A stretch of DNA of 64,000 nucleotides from NCBI RefSeq assembly GCF_002020355.1, contig NZ_MPZV01000001.1, positions 1,488,001-1,552,000 of the forward strand, given 5' to 3'. A program made the position numbers and the translations under genes. Position 1 is the stretch's first letter; every line of letters starts with the position of its first letter. This document shows positions 35,151 to 46,473 of the stretch, piece after piece. This stretch comes from Thioclava sediminum. GTDB lineage: Bacteria; Pseudomonadota; Alphaproteobacteria; Rhodobacterales; Rhodobacteraceae. The notes under the pieces were generated by a model. That model was not told where the DNA came from and searched no databases. It was given only the letters and a program-made list of their open reading frames with translations.

Positions 35151-36053
35151 TCAGTTTCTATATTTCGCCTCGAACTCGAAGCCATAGCCGTAAGACTTCA
35201 AGGGAGTCGGCGACAAGTCATACGTCGCACGGCGCAGGAAATCCATCATCTGTTTCGGGCTCTCACGCAGCGGTGCGAGATCGACCTGCGGGATCGGCTC
35301 ACCGACGCAGAGCCGCACCGGGCGATTGGCGTGGCGTTTGAACTCACGGATCATCAGCCCCATGCGCAGGCTGTAATGCAGATGGCTCGCCAGCTGGAAC
35401 AGACGGCTGTTATGACCCTCGAAGAAAACCGGCACCACGGTCGCATCGGATTTCGCGATCATCTTGGCGGTGAAATTGCGCCAGCCCGGATCCATCGGCG
35501 CACCGAAGGGCTTGGCCGCAGTCGAGACCGTGCCGCCCGGAAACACTCCGATCGCACCGCCATCGCGGAGGTAGCGCAGTGCGTCCGAACGGGTGCGCAG
35601 ATTGGCCTTCATGGCTTCTTTGGTTTCGGAGAAATCCACCGGCAGGATGATCCGGTCGATCTCTTCGGCGCGCTTGAAAACGTTGTGCGCGAGGATGCGA
35701 AAGTCGCCGCGGATGCGCGACAGCAGCAGGCCCATGATCAGCCCGTCGAGAATGCCGTAAGGGTGGTTGGCGATCAGCACCAGCGGCCCGGTCTGCGGGA
35801 TATTGGCCAGCGCGCCGCGGGTCACGTCGATCTGCAGCCCGTAGCGCTCGGCCATCACCTGCCAGAAATCCGCGCCTTGCGCGATGTCGTGCTCGTAGCC
35901 GCGTGCTCGCCGGATCAACCCGATCCGTCCGGTCGCGTTCTCCATCGCGCGGATCAGAACCCGCGCGCCTTTCGAGCGCGCGGACCAAGCATAGGATATT
36001 TCCTGTGTGGCCTGGCGGACAGGCGTCCGGGGGGGCATCGGGGTGGCGGTCAT
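35151..36053 (-). CDS. lysophospholipid acyltransferase family protein
   Basis: The 300-residue protein is a PlsC-type acyltransferase. The catalytic motif is [12 protein letters not shown], a His...Asp box with one extra residue compared with HX4D, as in the ornithine-lipid and hemolysin-type branch. [11 protein letters not shown] supplies the glycerol-phosphate-binding block, and [14 protein letters not shown] is a further conserved segment. It probably transfers an acyl chain to a lysolipid at the membrane. GGAGG lies 6 bases upstream of the chosen ATG. Confidence 0.87.
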   Translation of the reverse strand: MTATPMPPRTPVRQATQEISYAWSARSKGARVLIRAMENATGRIGLIRRARGYEHDIAQGADFWQVMAERYGLQIDVTRGALANIPQTGPLVLIANHPYGILDGLIMGLLLSRIRGDFRILAHNVFKRAEEIDRIILPVDFSETKEAMKANLRTRSDALRYLRDGGAIGVFPGGTVSTAAKPFGAPMDPGWRNFTAKMIAKSDATVVPVFFEGHNSRLFQLASHLHYSLRMGLMIREFKRHANRPVRLCVGEPIPQVDLAPLRESPKQMMDFLRRATYDLSPTPLKSYGYGFEFEAKYRN

Positions 36054-36130
36054 CTCGAACCTCCGCAACATGGGCTGGCTTCACTATGCCAGCGCCATGT
36101 CACGAAGGTACGACACTCAGATGACAGCCC

Positions 36131-39100
36131 TCACTCGGCAGCCATTTTCTGCGGAGTACCGCCTGCGCGGAAAGCGGCGAGCAATTCCTCGCGCCGCTTC
36201 GCCGCCATTTGCTCGGCCTGTGCCTTGACCGGGCCGAAGCCCCGGATGGTCAGCGGCAGCTCGACCAGTTCGCGCGCGATCTCCATCGTGTCTGGCGTGA
36301 CCTTGGGCAGCACTTCGGCCATGTCGGCCTCGTATTGCTTGATCAGCGCCCGCTCCATCTTGCGCTCGGCGGCATAGCCGAAGGGATCGAACGGCGTGCC
36401 ACGCAGCCCTTTCAGCTTCGCAAGAAGACGGAAGTTGCGCTCCATGCCGGGGCCGAATTCACGCTTCTTCGGGCGACCGTCCGAGCCTTCCTTGGACAGG
36501 ATCGGCGGGGCGAGATGGAAGTGCATCTCGAAATCGCCCTCGAACTCGGCCCGCGCCTTCTCTGCCGTGGACAGATGCAGCCGCGCGACCTCGTATTCGT
36601 CCTTGTAGGCCAGAAGCTTGTGATAGCCCTTCGCGACCGCTTCACGCAGCTCCGACGGCGCCTCGTCCACGAGCTTGCGGAAACGCTTCGCGAGACGCGC
36701 ATTCTGGTAATCGACGAGGTGCGAAGCCCGGAACTCGACCGGATCGACCGGGACCTTCATCACTTCAGCAGCCATCGCTTTCGCGGCTTCCGCCGGATAG
36801 GCCATCGCCCAGCGCCCCAGATCGAAGGCGCGTTTGTTCTCGGCCGGTTTGGCACCGTTCAGGTCGATCGCCTCGAAGATCGCCTCGAGGGTCAGCGGCA
36901 CGTAGCCTTGCTGCCACGCAGCCCCCAGAACGACCATGTTCGAGTAGATCGAGTCGCCCAGCATCTGCCGCGCCAGTTCCGACGTATCGGCAAAGGCCAC
37001 GCGATCCTTCAACCGCGCCTCGAGGCTCAGCCGAAGCTGTTCGCCCGGCAGGCGGAAGTCACGATTGCGGGTGAACTCGCCGGTGACAATCTCGTGGCTG
37101 TTGATGACGGCACCGGTACGGCCCGTCGTCATCAGCCCCAGCGTCTTGGCTCCGGCGGAGACCACCAGATCGCCGCCGATCACGCAATCGGCCTCGCCCA
37201 CGGCGACACGGATCGCCGAGATATCTTCGGGCTTGTTCGCGATGCGCAGGTGGATATGCACCGCCCCGCCCTTCTGAGCGAGACCGGCCATCTCCATCAT
37301 GCCCGCGCCCTTGCCGTCGATATGCGCGGCCATCGCCAACACCGCGCCGATGGTCACGACGCCCGTGCCGCCGACCCCGGTGATCACCACGTTATGGGTG
37401 CCGTCGATCGCGGGCAGCGTGGGCTCGGGCAGGTCCGGCAGATCGAGCGCCTGCGCTTCCGCCTTTTTCACCTTCGCGCCGTGCAGCGTCACGAAGCTCG
37501 GGCAGAACCCGTCGAGGCATCGGAAGTCCTTGTTGCACGAGGACTGATCGATCGCGCGTTTGGTGCCCAGTTCGGTCTCCTCCGGCACGATGGAGACGCA
37601 GTTCGACTGCACCCCGCAATCGCCGCAGCCTTCGCAGACATCCGTGTTGATGAAGACGCGCTTGTCCGGATCGGGGAACTTGCCGCGCTTGCGGCGGCGG
37701 CGCTTCTCGGCGGCGCAGGTCTGGACATAGATCAGCGCCGAGACGCCTTTCGTCTTCGCCAGACGCTTCTGCACGGCCATCAATTCGGCCCGTTCGACCT
37801 TCTCGACGCCCGCCGGGAAGGTGGACAGGTCCAGCTCTTCCTTCTCGTCATAGACCACCACGACCGGCTTCACGCCCATCGCCACGATCTCCGACGCGAT
37901 CTGTTGCGCGGTCAGCCCGCCCTCGTTCTCCTGCCCGCCAGTCATCGCGACCGCATCGTTGAACAGGATCTTGTAGGTGATGTTGGTGTCGGCCGCCAAA
38001 GCCGCCCGGATCGCCTGTGCGCCGGAGTGGTTGTAGGTGCCGTCGCCGAGGTTCTGGAACATGTGCTCGCGCGTGGAGAACGGGGCCTCGCCGACCCAGT
38101 TCACGCCCTCGCCGCCCATATGGGTGAAGCCTTCGGTGTTCCGGCCCATCCACTGCACCATGTAGTGACAGCCGATCCCGGCATAGGCGCGCTCGCCCTC
38201 GGGGACCTTGGTCGAGCTGTTATGCGGGCAGCCCGAGCAATACCACGGCGTTCGGGTCGCGATCTCCGGCGCGTTGTCGGCGCGTTGGGCGGCTTCGATC
38301 TTCTCGATACCCGCCTTGATCGCATCCGTGCCGCGGCCCTCTTCGATGAAGATGTCGCCCAGCTTGCGCGCGATCATCACCGGGTCGAGCGCGTAGCGCG
38401 TGGGGAACAGCTCCACCTGACGGCCATTCTCCCAGGTGTCGCCCTTGTGCCAGCCATAGACGCGGCGACCACGACGGTCGTCGAAAATCGCCTCCTTGAC
38501 CTGCACCTCGATCAGCTTGCGCTTTTCCTCGACGACGATGATCAGCTCCAGCCCCTCGGCCCATTCATGGAACGAGGTCATGTCGAGCGGGAAGGTCTGG
38601 CCGATCTTGTAGGTCGTGATGCCGAGCCGTTCGGCCTCGGCCTCGTCGATTCCCAGAAGTGAGAGCGCATGGGTCAGGTCGAGCCAGTTCTTGCCTGCCG
38701 CCACCAGACCGATCTTCGCCCCGGGCTTGCCCCAGATGCGATTGTCGATGCGGTTCGCACGGGCGAATGCCTCGGCCGCGTAACGTTTGAAGTCGATCAT
38801 CCGCGCTTCTTGAGCCACCGGCGTATCACCGAGACGGATGTTCAGCCCGCTTTCGGGCATCTTGAAGTCAGGGATCACGAAATCTTGACGGAAGGGGTCG
38901 CCGTCGACAACTGCCGTCGCTTCGACCGTATCCTTCATCGTCTTCAAACCCACCCAGACCCCGGCGAAGCGGCTCAGCGCATAGCCGTAAAGCCCGAAAT
39001 CGAGGATTTCCTGAACGCCCGCGGGCGACAGCACCGGCATATAGGCATCGACCATCGCCCAGTCGGACTGATGCAGCACGGTCGAGGATTCGCCGGTGTG

Positions 39101-39541
39101 ATCGTCGCCCATCGCCATGAGGACGCCGCCATGTTTCGACGTGCCCGCCATATTGGCGTGGCGCATCACATCGCCAGAGCGATCGACGCCCGGTCCTTTG
39201 CCGTACCAGAGGCCGAAAACGCCGTCATACTTGCCTTCGCCGCGCAATTCCGCCTGCTGCGAGCCCCACAGCGCGGTGGCCGCGAGGTCTTCGTTCAGGC
39301 CCGGCTCGAAGCGAACATCGCTCTCTTCCAGAACGGTTTTGGCGCGCGCCATCTGCAAATCGACAGCGCCGAGCGGCGAACCGCGATAGCCTGTCACATA
39401 GCCGGCCGTATGCAGTCCCGCCGCCTTGTCGCGCGCGGCCTGAGCCAGAACGAGACGCACCAAAGCCTGCGTCCCGTTCAGCAAAACCGGAGATTTCGTA
39501 AGGTCGAACCGATCCGCTAGGGATATTTCTTGCCTTCCCAT
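36131..39541 (-). CDS. indolepyruvate ferredoxin oxidoreductase, fused alpha-gamma type
   Basis: The 1136-residue protein joins a thiamine-diphosphate alpha part (TAGYVTGYRGSPLGAVD at the N-terminus; HMGGEGVNWVGEAPF and the TPP region before residue 600) to a C-terminal gamma part (NVVITGVGGTGVVTIGAVLA near residue 735). It carries a 4Fe-4S site (CEGCGDCG), a second Cys cluster (FCPSF) and WYCSGCPHNSSTK. Such fused enzymes oxidatively decarboxylate aryl or branched 2-oxo acids to acyl-CoA, reducing ferredoxin. GGAGGTG lies before the ATG. A divergent LysR gene and a palindrome over its promoter suggest control by substrate. Confidence 0.92.
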   Translation of the reverse strand: MGRQEISLADRFDLTKSPVLLNGTQALVRLVLAQAARDKAAGLHTAGYVTGYRGSPLGAVDLQMARAKTVLEESDVRFEPGLNEDLAATALWGSQQAELRGEGKYDGVFGLWYGKGPGVDRSGDVMRHANMAGTSKHGGVLMAMGDDHTGESSTVLHQSDWAMVDAYMPVLSPAGVQEILDFGLYGYALSRFAGVWVGLKTMKDTVEATAVVDGDPFRQDFVIPDFKMPESGLNIRLGDTPVAQEARMIDFKRYAAEAFARANRIDNRIWGKPGAKIGLVAAGKNWLDLTHALSLLGIDEAEAERLGITTYKIGQTFPLDMTSFHEWAEGLELIIVVEEKRKLIEVQVKEAIFDDRRGRRVYGWHKGDTWENGRQVELFPTRYALDPVMIARKLGDIFIEEGRGTDAIKAGIEKIEAAQRADNAPEIATRTPWYCSGCPHNSSTKVPEGERAYAGIGCHYMVQWMGRNTEGFTHMGGEGVNWVGEAPFSTREHMFQNLGDGTYNHSGAQAIRAALAADTNITYKILFNDAVAMTGGQENEGGLTAQQIASEIVAMGVKPVVVVYDEKEELDLSTFPAGVEKVERAELMAVQKRLAKTKGVSALIYVQTCAAEKRRRRKRGKFPDPDKRVFINTDVCEGCGDCGVQSNCVSIVPEETELGTKRAIDQSSCNKDFRCLDGFCPSFVTLHGAKVKKAEAQALDLPDLPEPTLPAIDGTHNVVITGVGGTGVVTIGAVLAMAAHIDGKGAGMMEMAGLAQKGGAVHIHLRIANKPEDISAIRVAVGEADCVIGGDLVVSAGAKTLGLMTTGRTGAVINSHEIVTGEFTRNRDFRLPGEQLRLSLEARLKDRVAFADTSELARQMLGDSIYSNMVVLGAAWQQGYVPLTLEAIFEAIDLNGAKPAENKRAFDLGRWAMAYPAEAAKAMAAEVMKVPVDPVEFRASHLVDYQNARLAKRFRKLVDEAPSELREAVAKGYHKLLAYKDEYEVARLHLSTAEKARAEFEGDFEMHFHLAPPILSKEGSDGRPKKREFGPGMERNFRLLAKLKGLRGTPFDPFGYAAERKMERALIKQYEADMAEVLPKVTPDTMEIARELVELPLTIRGFGPVKAQAEQMAAKRREELLAAFRAGGTPQKMAAE

Positions 39542-39579
39542 TAAGCACCTCCCCTTGCTAACTGGGCATGGAGACATGG

Positions 39580-39600
39580 TAGGTCATAATATCTGACCTA
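39580..39600. promoter_or_regulatory. palindromic operator over the ior promoter
   Basis: TAGGTCA (39580-39586) and TGACCTA (39594-39600) are perfect inverted repeats with a 7-base spacer. On the minus strand the middle reads TATTAT, a -10-like element, about 40 bases upstream of the ior start. A regulator bound here would block or position RNA polymerase; the divergent LysR protein is the first candidate. Confidence 0.6.
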
Positions 39601-39698
39601 GAAAGCGGAAAATTGTTACTTAGCGGTTTCGTAAATCCTCGAGATTAATGTAAAGAAACTTGCGCGGAACAGCAGATGATAAAGCGAAAGTGACCTTG

Positions 39699-40601
39699 AT
39701 GGATTGGGACAAGCTCAGAATCTTCCACGCAGTGGCCGATGCAGGGTCTTTGACTCATGCCGGCGACGCACTGCATCTGTCTCAATCTGCCGTGAGCAGA
39801 CAGATCCGGGCGCTCGAAGAGGCCCTCGGAACGACTCTTTTTCACCGTCACGCCCGCGGACTGATTCTCACCGAGCAGGGCGAATTGCTGTTCGAGGCCA
39901 CCTCGTCGATGGCGAAAAAGCTCGATAGCGCCTCCGCACGCATTCGTGACAGCGAAGAAGAAGTGTTCGGCGAGCTGCGCGTGACCACCACGACGGGCTT
40001 CGGCACGCTGTGGCTCGCGCCGCGCCTGACCAAGCTTTACGAGAAGTATCCCGACCTGAAGATCGACCTCATGCTGGAGGAGCGTGTTCTCGACCTGCCG
40101 ATGCGCGAGGCCGACGTCGCCGTGCGCATGAAAGAGCCCGCGCAGGCCGACCTGATCCGTAAGCGCCTGCTGAACATCCGGATGCGGCTCTACGCGACAT
40201 CCGAGTATCTCGCGAAATGGGGCTCGCCCGAAAAGATCGAGGATCTGCGCAAGCATCGCCTGATCTGTCAGACCCCGCGCACCCCGCAGGTACAGGCGGG
40301 CGCGCAGCTCGCGCGTCAGGTTCTGGCCTTCGATCAAAGCTCGACGCTGACGGTGAACAACTACTTCGGCGTGCTGCAGGCGGTGCTGAACCATATCGGG
40401 ATCGGCATCCTGCCCGACTACCTGACCGCCGATTTCAACGACCTGCAGCGGGTGCTGCCCGATCTGGAATCGGTCGAGATCCCGATCTTCCTCGCTTACC
40501 CGGAAGAGCTGCGCTCTTCGCGCCGTGTGACCGCTTTCCGCGACTTCATTCAGGAAGAAATCACCAACTACCGGCGCTTCCAGGCGGGCGATTCAACCTA
40601 G
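39699..40601 (+). CDS. LysR-family transcriptional regulator
   Basis: The 300-residue protein has a clear N-terminal HTH (AGSLTHAGDALHLSQSAV, then SRQIRALEEALGTTLFHRH) and an effector domain from about residue 90. It is transcribed away from ior across a 157-base gap, so ior is the likely target. The start at MDWDKLRIF is family-typical; an upstream TTG would add 13 residues and was rejected. Confidence 0.9.
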   Translation: MDWDKLRIFHAVADAGSLTHAGDALHLSQSAVSRQIRALEEALGTTLFHRHARGLILTEQGELLFEATSSMAKKLDSASARIRDSEEEVFGELRVTTTTGFGTLWLAPRLTKLYEKYPDLKIDLMLEERVLDLPMREADVAVRMKEPAQADLIRKRLLNIRMRLYATSEYLAKWGSPEKIEDLRKHRLICQTPRTPQVQAGAQLARQVLAFDQSSTLTVNNYFGVLQAVLNHIGIGILPDYLTADFNDLQRVLPDLESVEIPIFLAYPEELRSSRRVTAFRDFIQEEITNYRRFQAGDST

Positions 40602-40663
40602 GGTTGCACCGCGACTTTACCGCAACGCATACCGGCCATGATGCGCCCGCAGCATGTTTTCCC

Positions 40664-40692
40664 TTGATGCGTTAACAAACTGCCCATAAATG
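40664..40692 (+). promoter_or_regulatory. candidate promoter of the small RNA
   Basis: TTGATG (40664-40669) and TAAATG (40687-40692) are 17 bases apart. The -35 is good and the -10 is weak. It would start transcription near 40697-40700, at the 5' foot of the hairpin below. Confidence 0.35.
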
Positions 40693-40696
40693 AGGC

Positions 40697-40780
40697 TCAG
40701 AAGGGTTGGCCGTGCCGAAAGGCGCAGCACCTTCTACCTCCCTGTTGGACTTTGGCCGAGCTTTGCTCGGCCTTTTTTTT
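40697..40780 (+). ncRNA. candidate small regulatory RNA with exposed CCTCCC
   Basis: An 84-base segment with two hairpins and no credible open frame. The 5' hairpin has arms AGAAGG (40699-40704) and CCTTCT (40730-40735) and an inner GCC-GAAA-GGC tetraloop helix. A single-stranded stretch follows with ACCTCCCT (40736-40743), complementary to a Shine-Dalgarno sequence. The 3' end is a textbook terminator, GGCCGAG/CTCGGCC (40754-40772) with eight T. This resembles the CCUCC-bearing small RNAs (the cuckoo type) of Rhodobacter in layout, with one such site here. It is not a known sequence to me. Confidence 0.6.
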
Positions 40781-40927
40781 GTCCAACGCCCAGATGCGGC
40801 TTTCACGCAGGGCGCGAGAGCCCCTCCCAACAGCCCCGAACTCACGGAATCTCACGCACTCGCGACCGCGCAAACCCCGCCCTACGCGCAACTATCCCCT
40901 TAGGTTCATTTAAAATTCCACGATCTC

Positions 40928-40949
40928 GTTCACAAAAATTTCAGTGAAC
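40928..40949. promoter_or_regulatory. inverted repeat upstream of the secreted protein gene
   Basis: GTTCAC (40928-40933) and GTGAAC (40944-40949) flank a 10-base A/T-rich spacer, 79 bases before the ATG. It is a candidate operator. The rest of 40781-41027 shows no gene. Confidence 0.3.
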
Positions 40950-41027
40950 TTTCGGCAGCTCAGCCCGTTCCTTTCCCGACGCCAGCAACGGCGCAGCACT
41001 TGAGTAACCAGTTGAAAGGATACTGTT

Positions 41028-41624
41028 ATGACTACCGCGAAAAACATCTTTGCCGCTTCGACCGCTCTTCTTGGCGCGATGACCATCGCAGGTTCGGCTT
41101 CGGCCCTCGACCTGTCGAAAGTGCCCTCCACGAACAATGGTGACGGCCAGTATTACGGCATCGCCGACTATCGTGTTGGCGCGGTGCCGGGTCAGGAAAC
41201 CTCGACGGGCACGCCGCCCGCGGTGACCTCCTCGAACACCTTCGAGTCGACCGACCAGTACGGCATCACCGACGTGAAGACCGGCACCGCGATGTTCGAC
41301 AGCACCTCGATGGGGGAGGAAATGATCCCCGCGCAGCGCCAGCTGACCGACGAAGCCGGCATCACGGGCATGAAGACCGCCGCCAATGCCGAAGACAAGG
41401 CAATGAGCGTCGATGGCAACATCATCGGCATGATCGAGAAGGTCGAGGCGAATGACGGCTACGACACCGTCTATATCCGCACCTCGCCGAAGCTCGACAC
41501 CACCGTGTCGCTCTTCAAGATCAACGTGCCGAAAGGCGCAGCCGCCAATGGTCAGGTTAAACTCGGCTGGACCGTGTCGGAACTGCTGACCAATCTCGAG
41601 ACGCAGGTGGACATGCGCTCGTAA
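41028..41624 (+). CDS. secreted protein with internal repeats, unknown function
   Basis: The 198-residue protein has a Sec signal peptide (residues 1-26, cleavage after GSASA). The mature part has two degenerate repeats, QYYGIADYRVGAVPGQ and QYGITDVKTGTAMFD, and a C-terminal domain from KAMSVDGNIIGMIEKVEAND onward that resembles a PRC-barrel-like beta fold. No catalytic motif is seen. It is monocistronic, with an inverted repeat upstream and a terminator after the stop. It is probably a periplasmic protein, perhaps stress-induced; that last point is a guess. Confidence 0.75.
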   Translation: MTTAKNIFAASTALLGAMTIAGSASALDLSKVPSTNNGDGQYYGIADYRVGAVPGQETSTGTPPAVTSSNTFESTDQYGITDVKTGTAMFDSTSMGEEMIPAQRQLTDEAGITGMKTAANAEDKAMSVDGNIIGMIEKVEANDGYDTVYIRTSPKLDTTVSLFKINVPKGAAANGQVKLGWTVSELLTNLETQVDMRS

Positions 41625-41654
41625 TCCGGGCGACACCTGATACGCGCTTTTGCG

Positions 41655-41683
41655 ACGCGGGGCCTTCGGGCCTCGCGTTTTTT
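41655..41683 (+). terminator. intrinsic terminator after the secreted protein gene
   Basis: ACGCGGGGCC and GGCCTCGCGT pair around a TTCG tetraloop, followed by T6. Confidence 0.85.
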
Positions 41684-41765
41684 CTTTCCGCAACGTCCGG
41701 CCTCTCTTTTCCCCCTGCACATATTCGCCTAATAGGGGCGGCAAAGCCGATGCCGGAGGATCCTC

Positions 41766-43928
<2,163 letters not shown>

Positions 43929-43954
43929 GTTCTGTGACCTGACGCAGGGCGGAC

Positions 43955-45022
43955 ATGCGCGCCGGGCGGTTTTTTACCGCCCGCGCACAAGCTAATGTCG
44001 CGGCGATCCACCGATTTCAGGTTCCCGCTTTGACCAGTTCCACCCTCGCCTATGCCGCCCGGCTGTTCCTCGCCGCGACGCTTGCCCTGACTGCCGCCCG
44101 GCTACTGGGCCTGACCAATATCTATTGGGCGGCCATGCCCGTCTGGGTCGTGATCCAACCCCATCGCGAAGACATGGCGCTGCGCGCGGTGCTGCGGGTC
44201 GCAGGCACCTTGGTCGGTGCCGGTATCGGGATCGCGGCTCTGACATGGATTCCGGTGCCGGGAATCGCGCTGACCGTGGCACTCACGGCGGCCCTCGGCG
44301 TCGGTATCGCCTATCGGATCGGGACGCATTGGGCCTATGGCTTCACGCTGATGGCGATCACGATCGGCGTGGTGGTGATGCCCGCGCTGGGGATGGGGGC
44401 GGATGCGATCCCGCTCGCGCTTGACCGGGTCGCCTGCACGCTTCTGGGCGTCATCTCGGTGACGGCGGTGAACTGGCTCTTCACGCCCGCCCGTCGCGCG
44501 CCAATGCCGCCGCGCCCGAACCCGCATTTCGTGCAGCAGCTTTGGCTGCGCATGGCCGCCGTGGCGGTCCTCACGGGCGGGGCCACGCTGATCGACGCCC
44601 ATTTCACCCACCCCGCAGCGACCGCTGCCGCGCTTTCGGTGATCGTCTTCTCCTCGGTGCTGGGCTCCATGCCGAATCCGCGCCCTGCCGTGCGCTTCCT
44701 TGTGCCCGGTGTCGCGCTTGGGGTGCTCGCCGCGGTCGCCTATCGCGGGCTCACGCATTTGTCGGGCGGCGATCAGACCGAGCTTCTGATCCTCGCCTTC
44801 GCCTTCATCGCGGGCGGTGCGCTGCTGCGCGCCCATCCTCGGACCACGCTGATGGGGATCGACATCAACATGTGCTTCCTGCTCGCCGGAGAGATCGGCG
44901 CGCCGGGCCACTCCCTGCCCGTAACGGCCGCCGGAGCCGCCGCGATGTTCATCGGCAGCGTCGCCATCGCGACGCTCATGTTTTTCCTGTCGCGATTGCA
45001 CCCGCCAGCGGCCACCGCATAG
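43955..45022 (+). CDS. FUSC-family membrane protein
   Basis: The 355-residue protein has about ten membrane helices in two halves, each opening with an aromatic-acid exporter-like block (AARLFLAATLALTAARLLGL, then NIYWAAMPVWVVIQPHRED). This is the fusaric acid resistance/FUSC fold. The second half is MPNPRPAVRFLVPGVALGVL. The substrate is unknown; the family exports aromatic acids. The start is uncertain: 43955 is an ATG, but a TTG at 44030 just before the first helix is also possible. It sits between purL and bolA. Confidence 0.75.
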   Translation: MRAGRFFTARAQANVAAIHRFQVPALTSSTLAYAARLFLAATLALTAARLLGLTNIYWAAMPVWVVIQPHREDMALRAVLRVAGTLVGAGIGIAALTWIPVPGIALTVALTAALGVGIAYRIGTHWAYGFTLMAITIGVVVMPALGMGADAIPLALDRVACTLLGVISVTAVNWLFTPARRAPMPPRPNPHFVQQLWLRMAAVAVLTGGATLIDAHFTHPAATAAALSVIVFSSVLGSMPNPRPAVRFLVPGVALGVLAAVAYRGLTHLSGGDQTELLILAFAFIAGGALLRAHPRTTLMGIDINMCFLLAGEIGAPGHSLPVTAAGAAAMFIGSVAIATLMFFLSRLHPPAATA

Positions 45023-45100
45023 GTCCGCGCCCCCGCGCATCCCCTTGCAGCCAGCCGCCGCGCCACTTAAGTTTGCGGCAAAGGACGAGGAGCCCTATTT

Positions 45101-45343
45101 ATGGCAATGGAAGCCCATGACATCGAAGCCCTGATCCGGGCGGAATTCCCCGATGCCAAGATCACGATCACCGATCTCGCCGGGGACGGGAATCATTGGG
45201 CAGCGGAGGTCATCGACGAGAGCTTCCGCGGCAAGAACCGCGTCCAGCAACAGCGCGCGGTCTATGCCGCGCTCAAAGGGGCGATGGACGGGCCGAACGG
45301 AGTGCTGCACGCGCTCGCTTTGACCACCAAAGCGCCCGAATGA
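45101..45343 (+). CDS. BolA family protein
   Basis: The 80-residue protein has the BolA fold: DIEALIRAEFPDAKITITDL, then GDGNHWAAEVIDESFRGKNR, then QQRAVYAALKGAM. The Gly-rich loop and FxGxxxVxxH-like region fit the IbaG branch. BolA proteins pair with monothiol glutaredoxins to bind and pass on 2Fe-2S clusters, and grxD follows after 42 bases. Confidence 0.92.
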   Translation: MAMEAHDIEALIRAEFPDAKITITDLAGDGNHWAAEVIDESFRGKNRVQQQRAVYAALKGAMDGPNGVLHALALTTKAPE

Positions 45344-45385
45344 TTTCACACACGTCTCCAAGCGGGACGGAGAAAGGATTTAGCG

Positions 45386-45745
45386 ATGAACGCGCAAGAC
45401 CAAATCGCCCAGCAAATCTCTGAGAATGACGTCGTTCTCTTCATGAAGGGCACCAAGGACATGCCGCAATGCGGGTTTTCGAGCCGCGTCGCGGGCGTGC
45501 TCAACTTCATGGGCGTGACCTACAAGGACGTCAACGTGCTCGCGGATCAGGACATCCGCCAGGGCATCAAGGACTATTCGGACTGGCCGACCATCCCGCA
45601 GCTCTACGTCAAAGGCGAATTCGTCGGCGGCTGCGACATCATTACCGAGATGACCCTCTCGGGCGAGCTGGATCAGCTGTTCGAGACCAAGGGCGTGAGC
45701 TTCAACAAGGACGCCGCCGAGCAGATCCGCGCCGCGAACGCATAA
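45386..45745 (+). CDS. grxD: monothiol glutaredoxin, Grx4 type
   Basis: The 119-residue protein has the CGFS active site at residues 29-32 ([12 protein letters not shown]), [19 protein letters not shown] for glutathione binding and [10 protein letters not shown]. Grx4 carries a 2Fe-2S cluster shared between two monomers or with BolA. The adjacent BolA gene makes a Grx-BolA iron-sulfur relay likely. A terminator follows 21 bases after the stop. Confidence 0.95.
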   Translation: MNAQDQIAQQISENDVVLFMKGTKDMPQCGFSSRVAGVLNFMGVTYKDVNVLADQDIRQGIKDYSDWPTIPQLYVKGEFVGGCDIITEMTLSGELDQLFETKGVSFNKDAAEQIRAANA

Positions 45746-45766
45746 GCGCAGATCACCTGATTATCG

Positions 45767-45796
45767 AAAGCCCCGCCCTCCAGTGGCGGGGCTTTT
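45767..45796. terminator. bidirectional intrinsic terminator after grxD
   Basis: AAAGCCCCGCC and GGCGGGGCTTTT pair around CTCCAGT. T and A runs on both sides suit convergent transcription with the following DUF1523 gene. Confidence 0.85.
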
Positions 45797-45842
45797 GCGT
45801 TTCAGCGTCGGTCCGAGTTGGGCGCGGCCCGGCAACCGCGTC

Positions 45843-46466
45843 TCACTTGCGCCCGATGAAGCGGTCGAACCAGCCCTTCGCGCCCTCTTCGGCGTCGTCC
45901 CAGGCCTCACTCGCATCCTCGAATAGCGGATCGATCGAGCGTTGGCGGAACTGCCGCCACATCGCCCGGATCGTCAGCAAGACGATCACCAGAAGCGTCA
46001 GGATGATGATGCTGCCCCAGGGAATGATCCGCGTATCCGGCCCCGGCACGACCTTCAGCCCGACCGCGTTGGGGTAGATCGTCAGCCAGCGCGAGCGCCA
46101 GCCATAGCGCGTCACCGACACCCAGATCGGATCGGCCGAGGTCGAGATCAGCGACTCCGCCTGCGCCTGAAGGTCCGAACTGTCGAGCTTGAAATAAGGC
46201 GGCCAGCCCCAGCCGGTATCCTCGTTGCGGAAGACCAGCGTCTTGCCGTTGGGACGCACAGAGTTGATGAAACGCACATCTCGGCTGGTCGCACTCGCGG
46301 TGCCGACGTCAGGCGCGGCCCAGAAGATCGAGTTCTCGCCGAAATCGACGCGGCGCACCTCTGTGCCGACGATCCGCACGATGTCATGGCGCGGCAGGTT
46401 GTAATGCAGGAACACCGCGACGAAGCCGATCACGACCAGCCAGAAGCCCCATTTCACGTAACGCAT
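45843..46466 (-). CDS. DUF1523 family membrane protein
   Basis: The 207-residue protein has an N-terminal helix (VKWGFWLVVIGFVAVFLHYN), a periplasmic domain with HDIVRIVGTEVRRVDFGEN and FRNEDTGWGWPPYFKLDS, and a second helix at IIPWGSIIILTLLVIVLLTI. This matches DUF1523, found mostly in alphaproteobacteria with unknown role. The tail is acidic, then basic. It is 7 bases from the next small membrane protein gene, so the two are co-transcribed. Confidence 0.8.
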   Translation of the reverse strand: MRYVKWGFWLVVIGFVAVFLHYNLPRHDIVRIVGTEVRRVDFGENSIFWAAPDVGTASATSRDVRFINSVRPNGKTLVFRNEDTGWGWPPYFKLDSSDLQAQAESLISTSADPIWVSVTRYGWRSRWLTIYPNAVGLKVVPGPDTRIIPWGSIIILTLLVIVLLTIRAMWRQFRQRSIDPLFEDASEAWDDAEEGAKGWFDRFIGRK

Positions 46467-46473
46467 CGGATTC

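Noticed and set aside
36209-38662. An 817-residue open frame opposite the ior gene
   Set aside because: Same antisense artefact; the minus-strand gene has clear Fe-S and TPP motifs.
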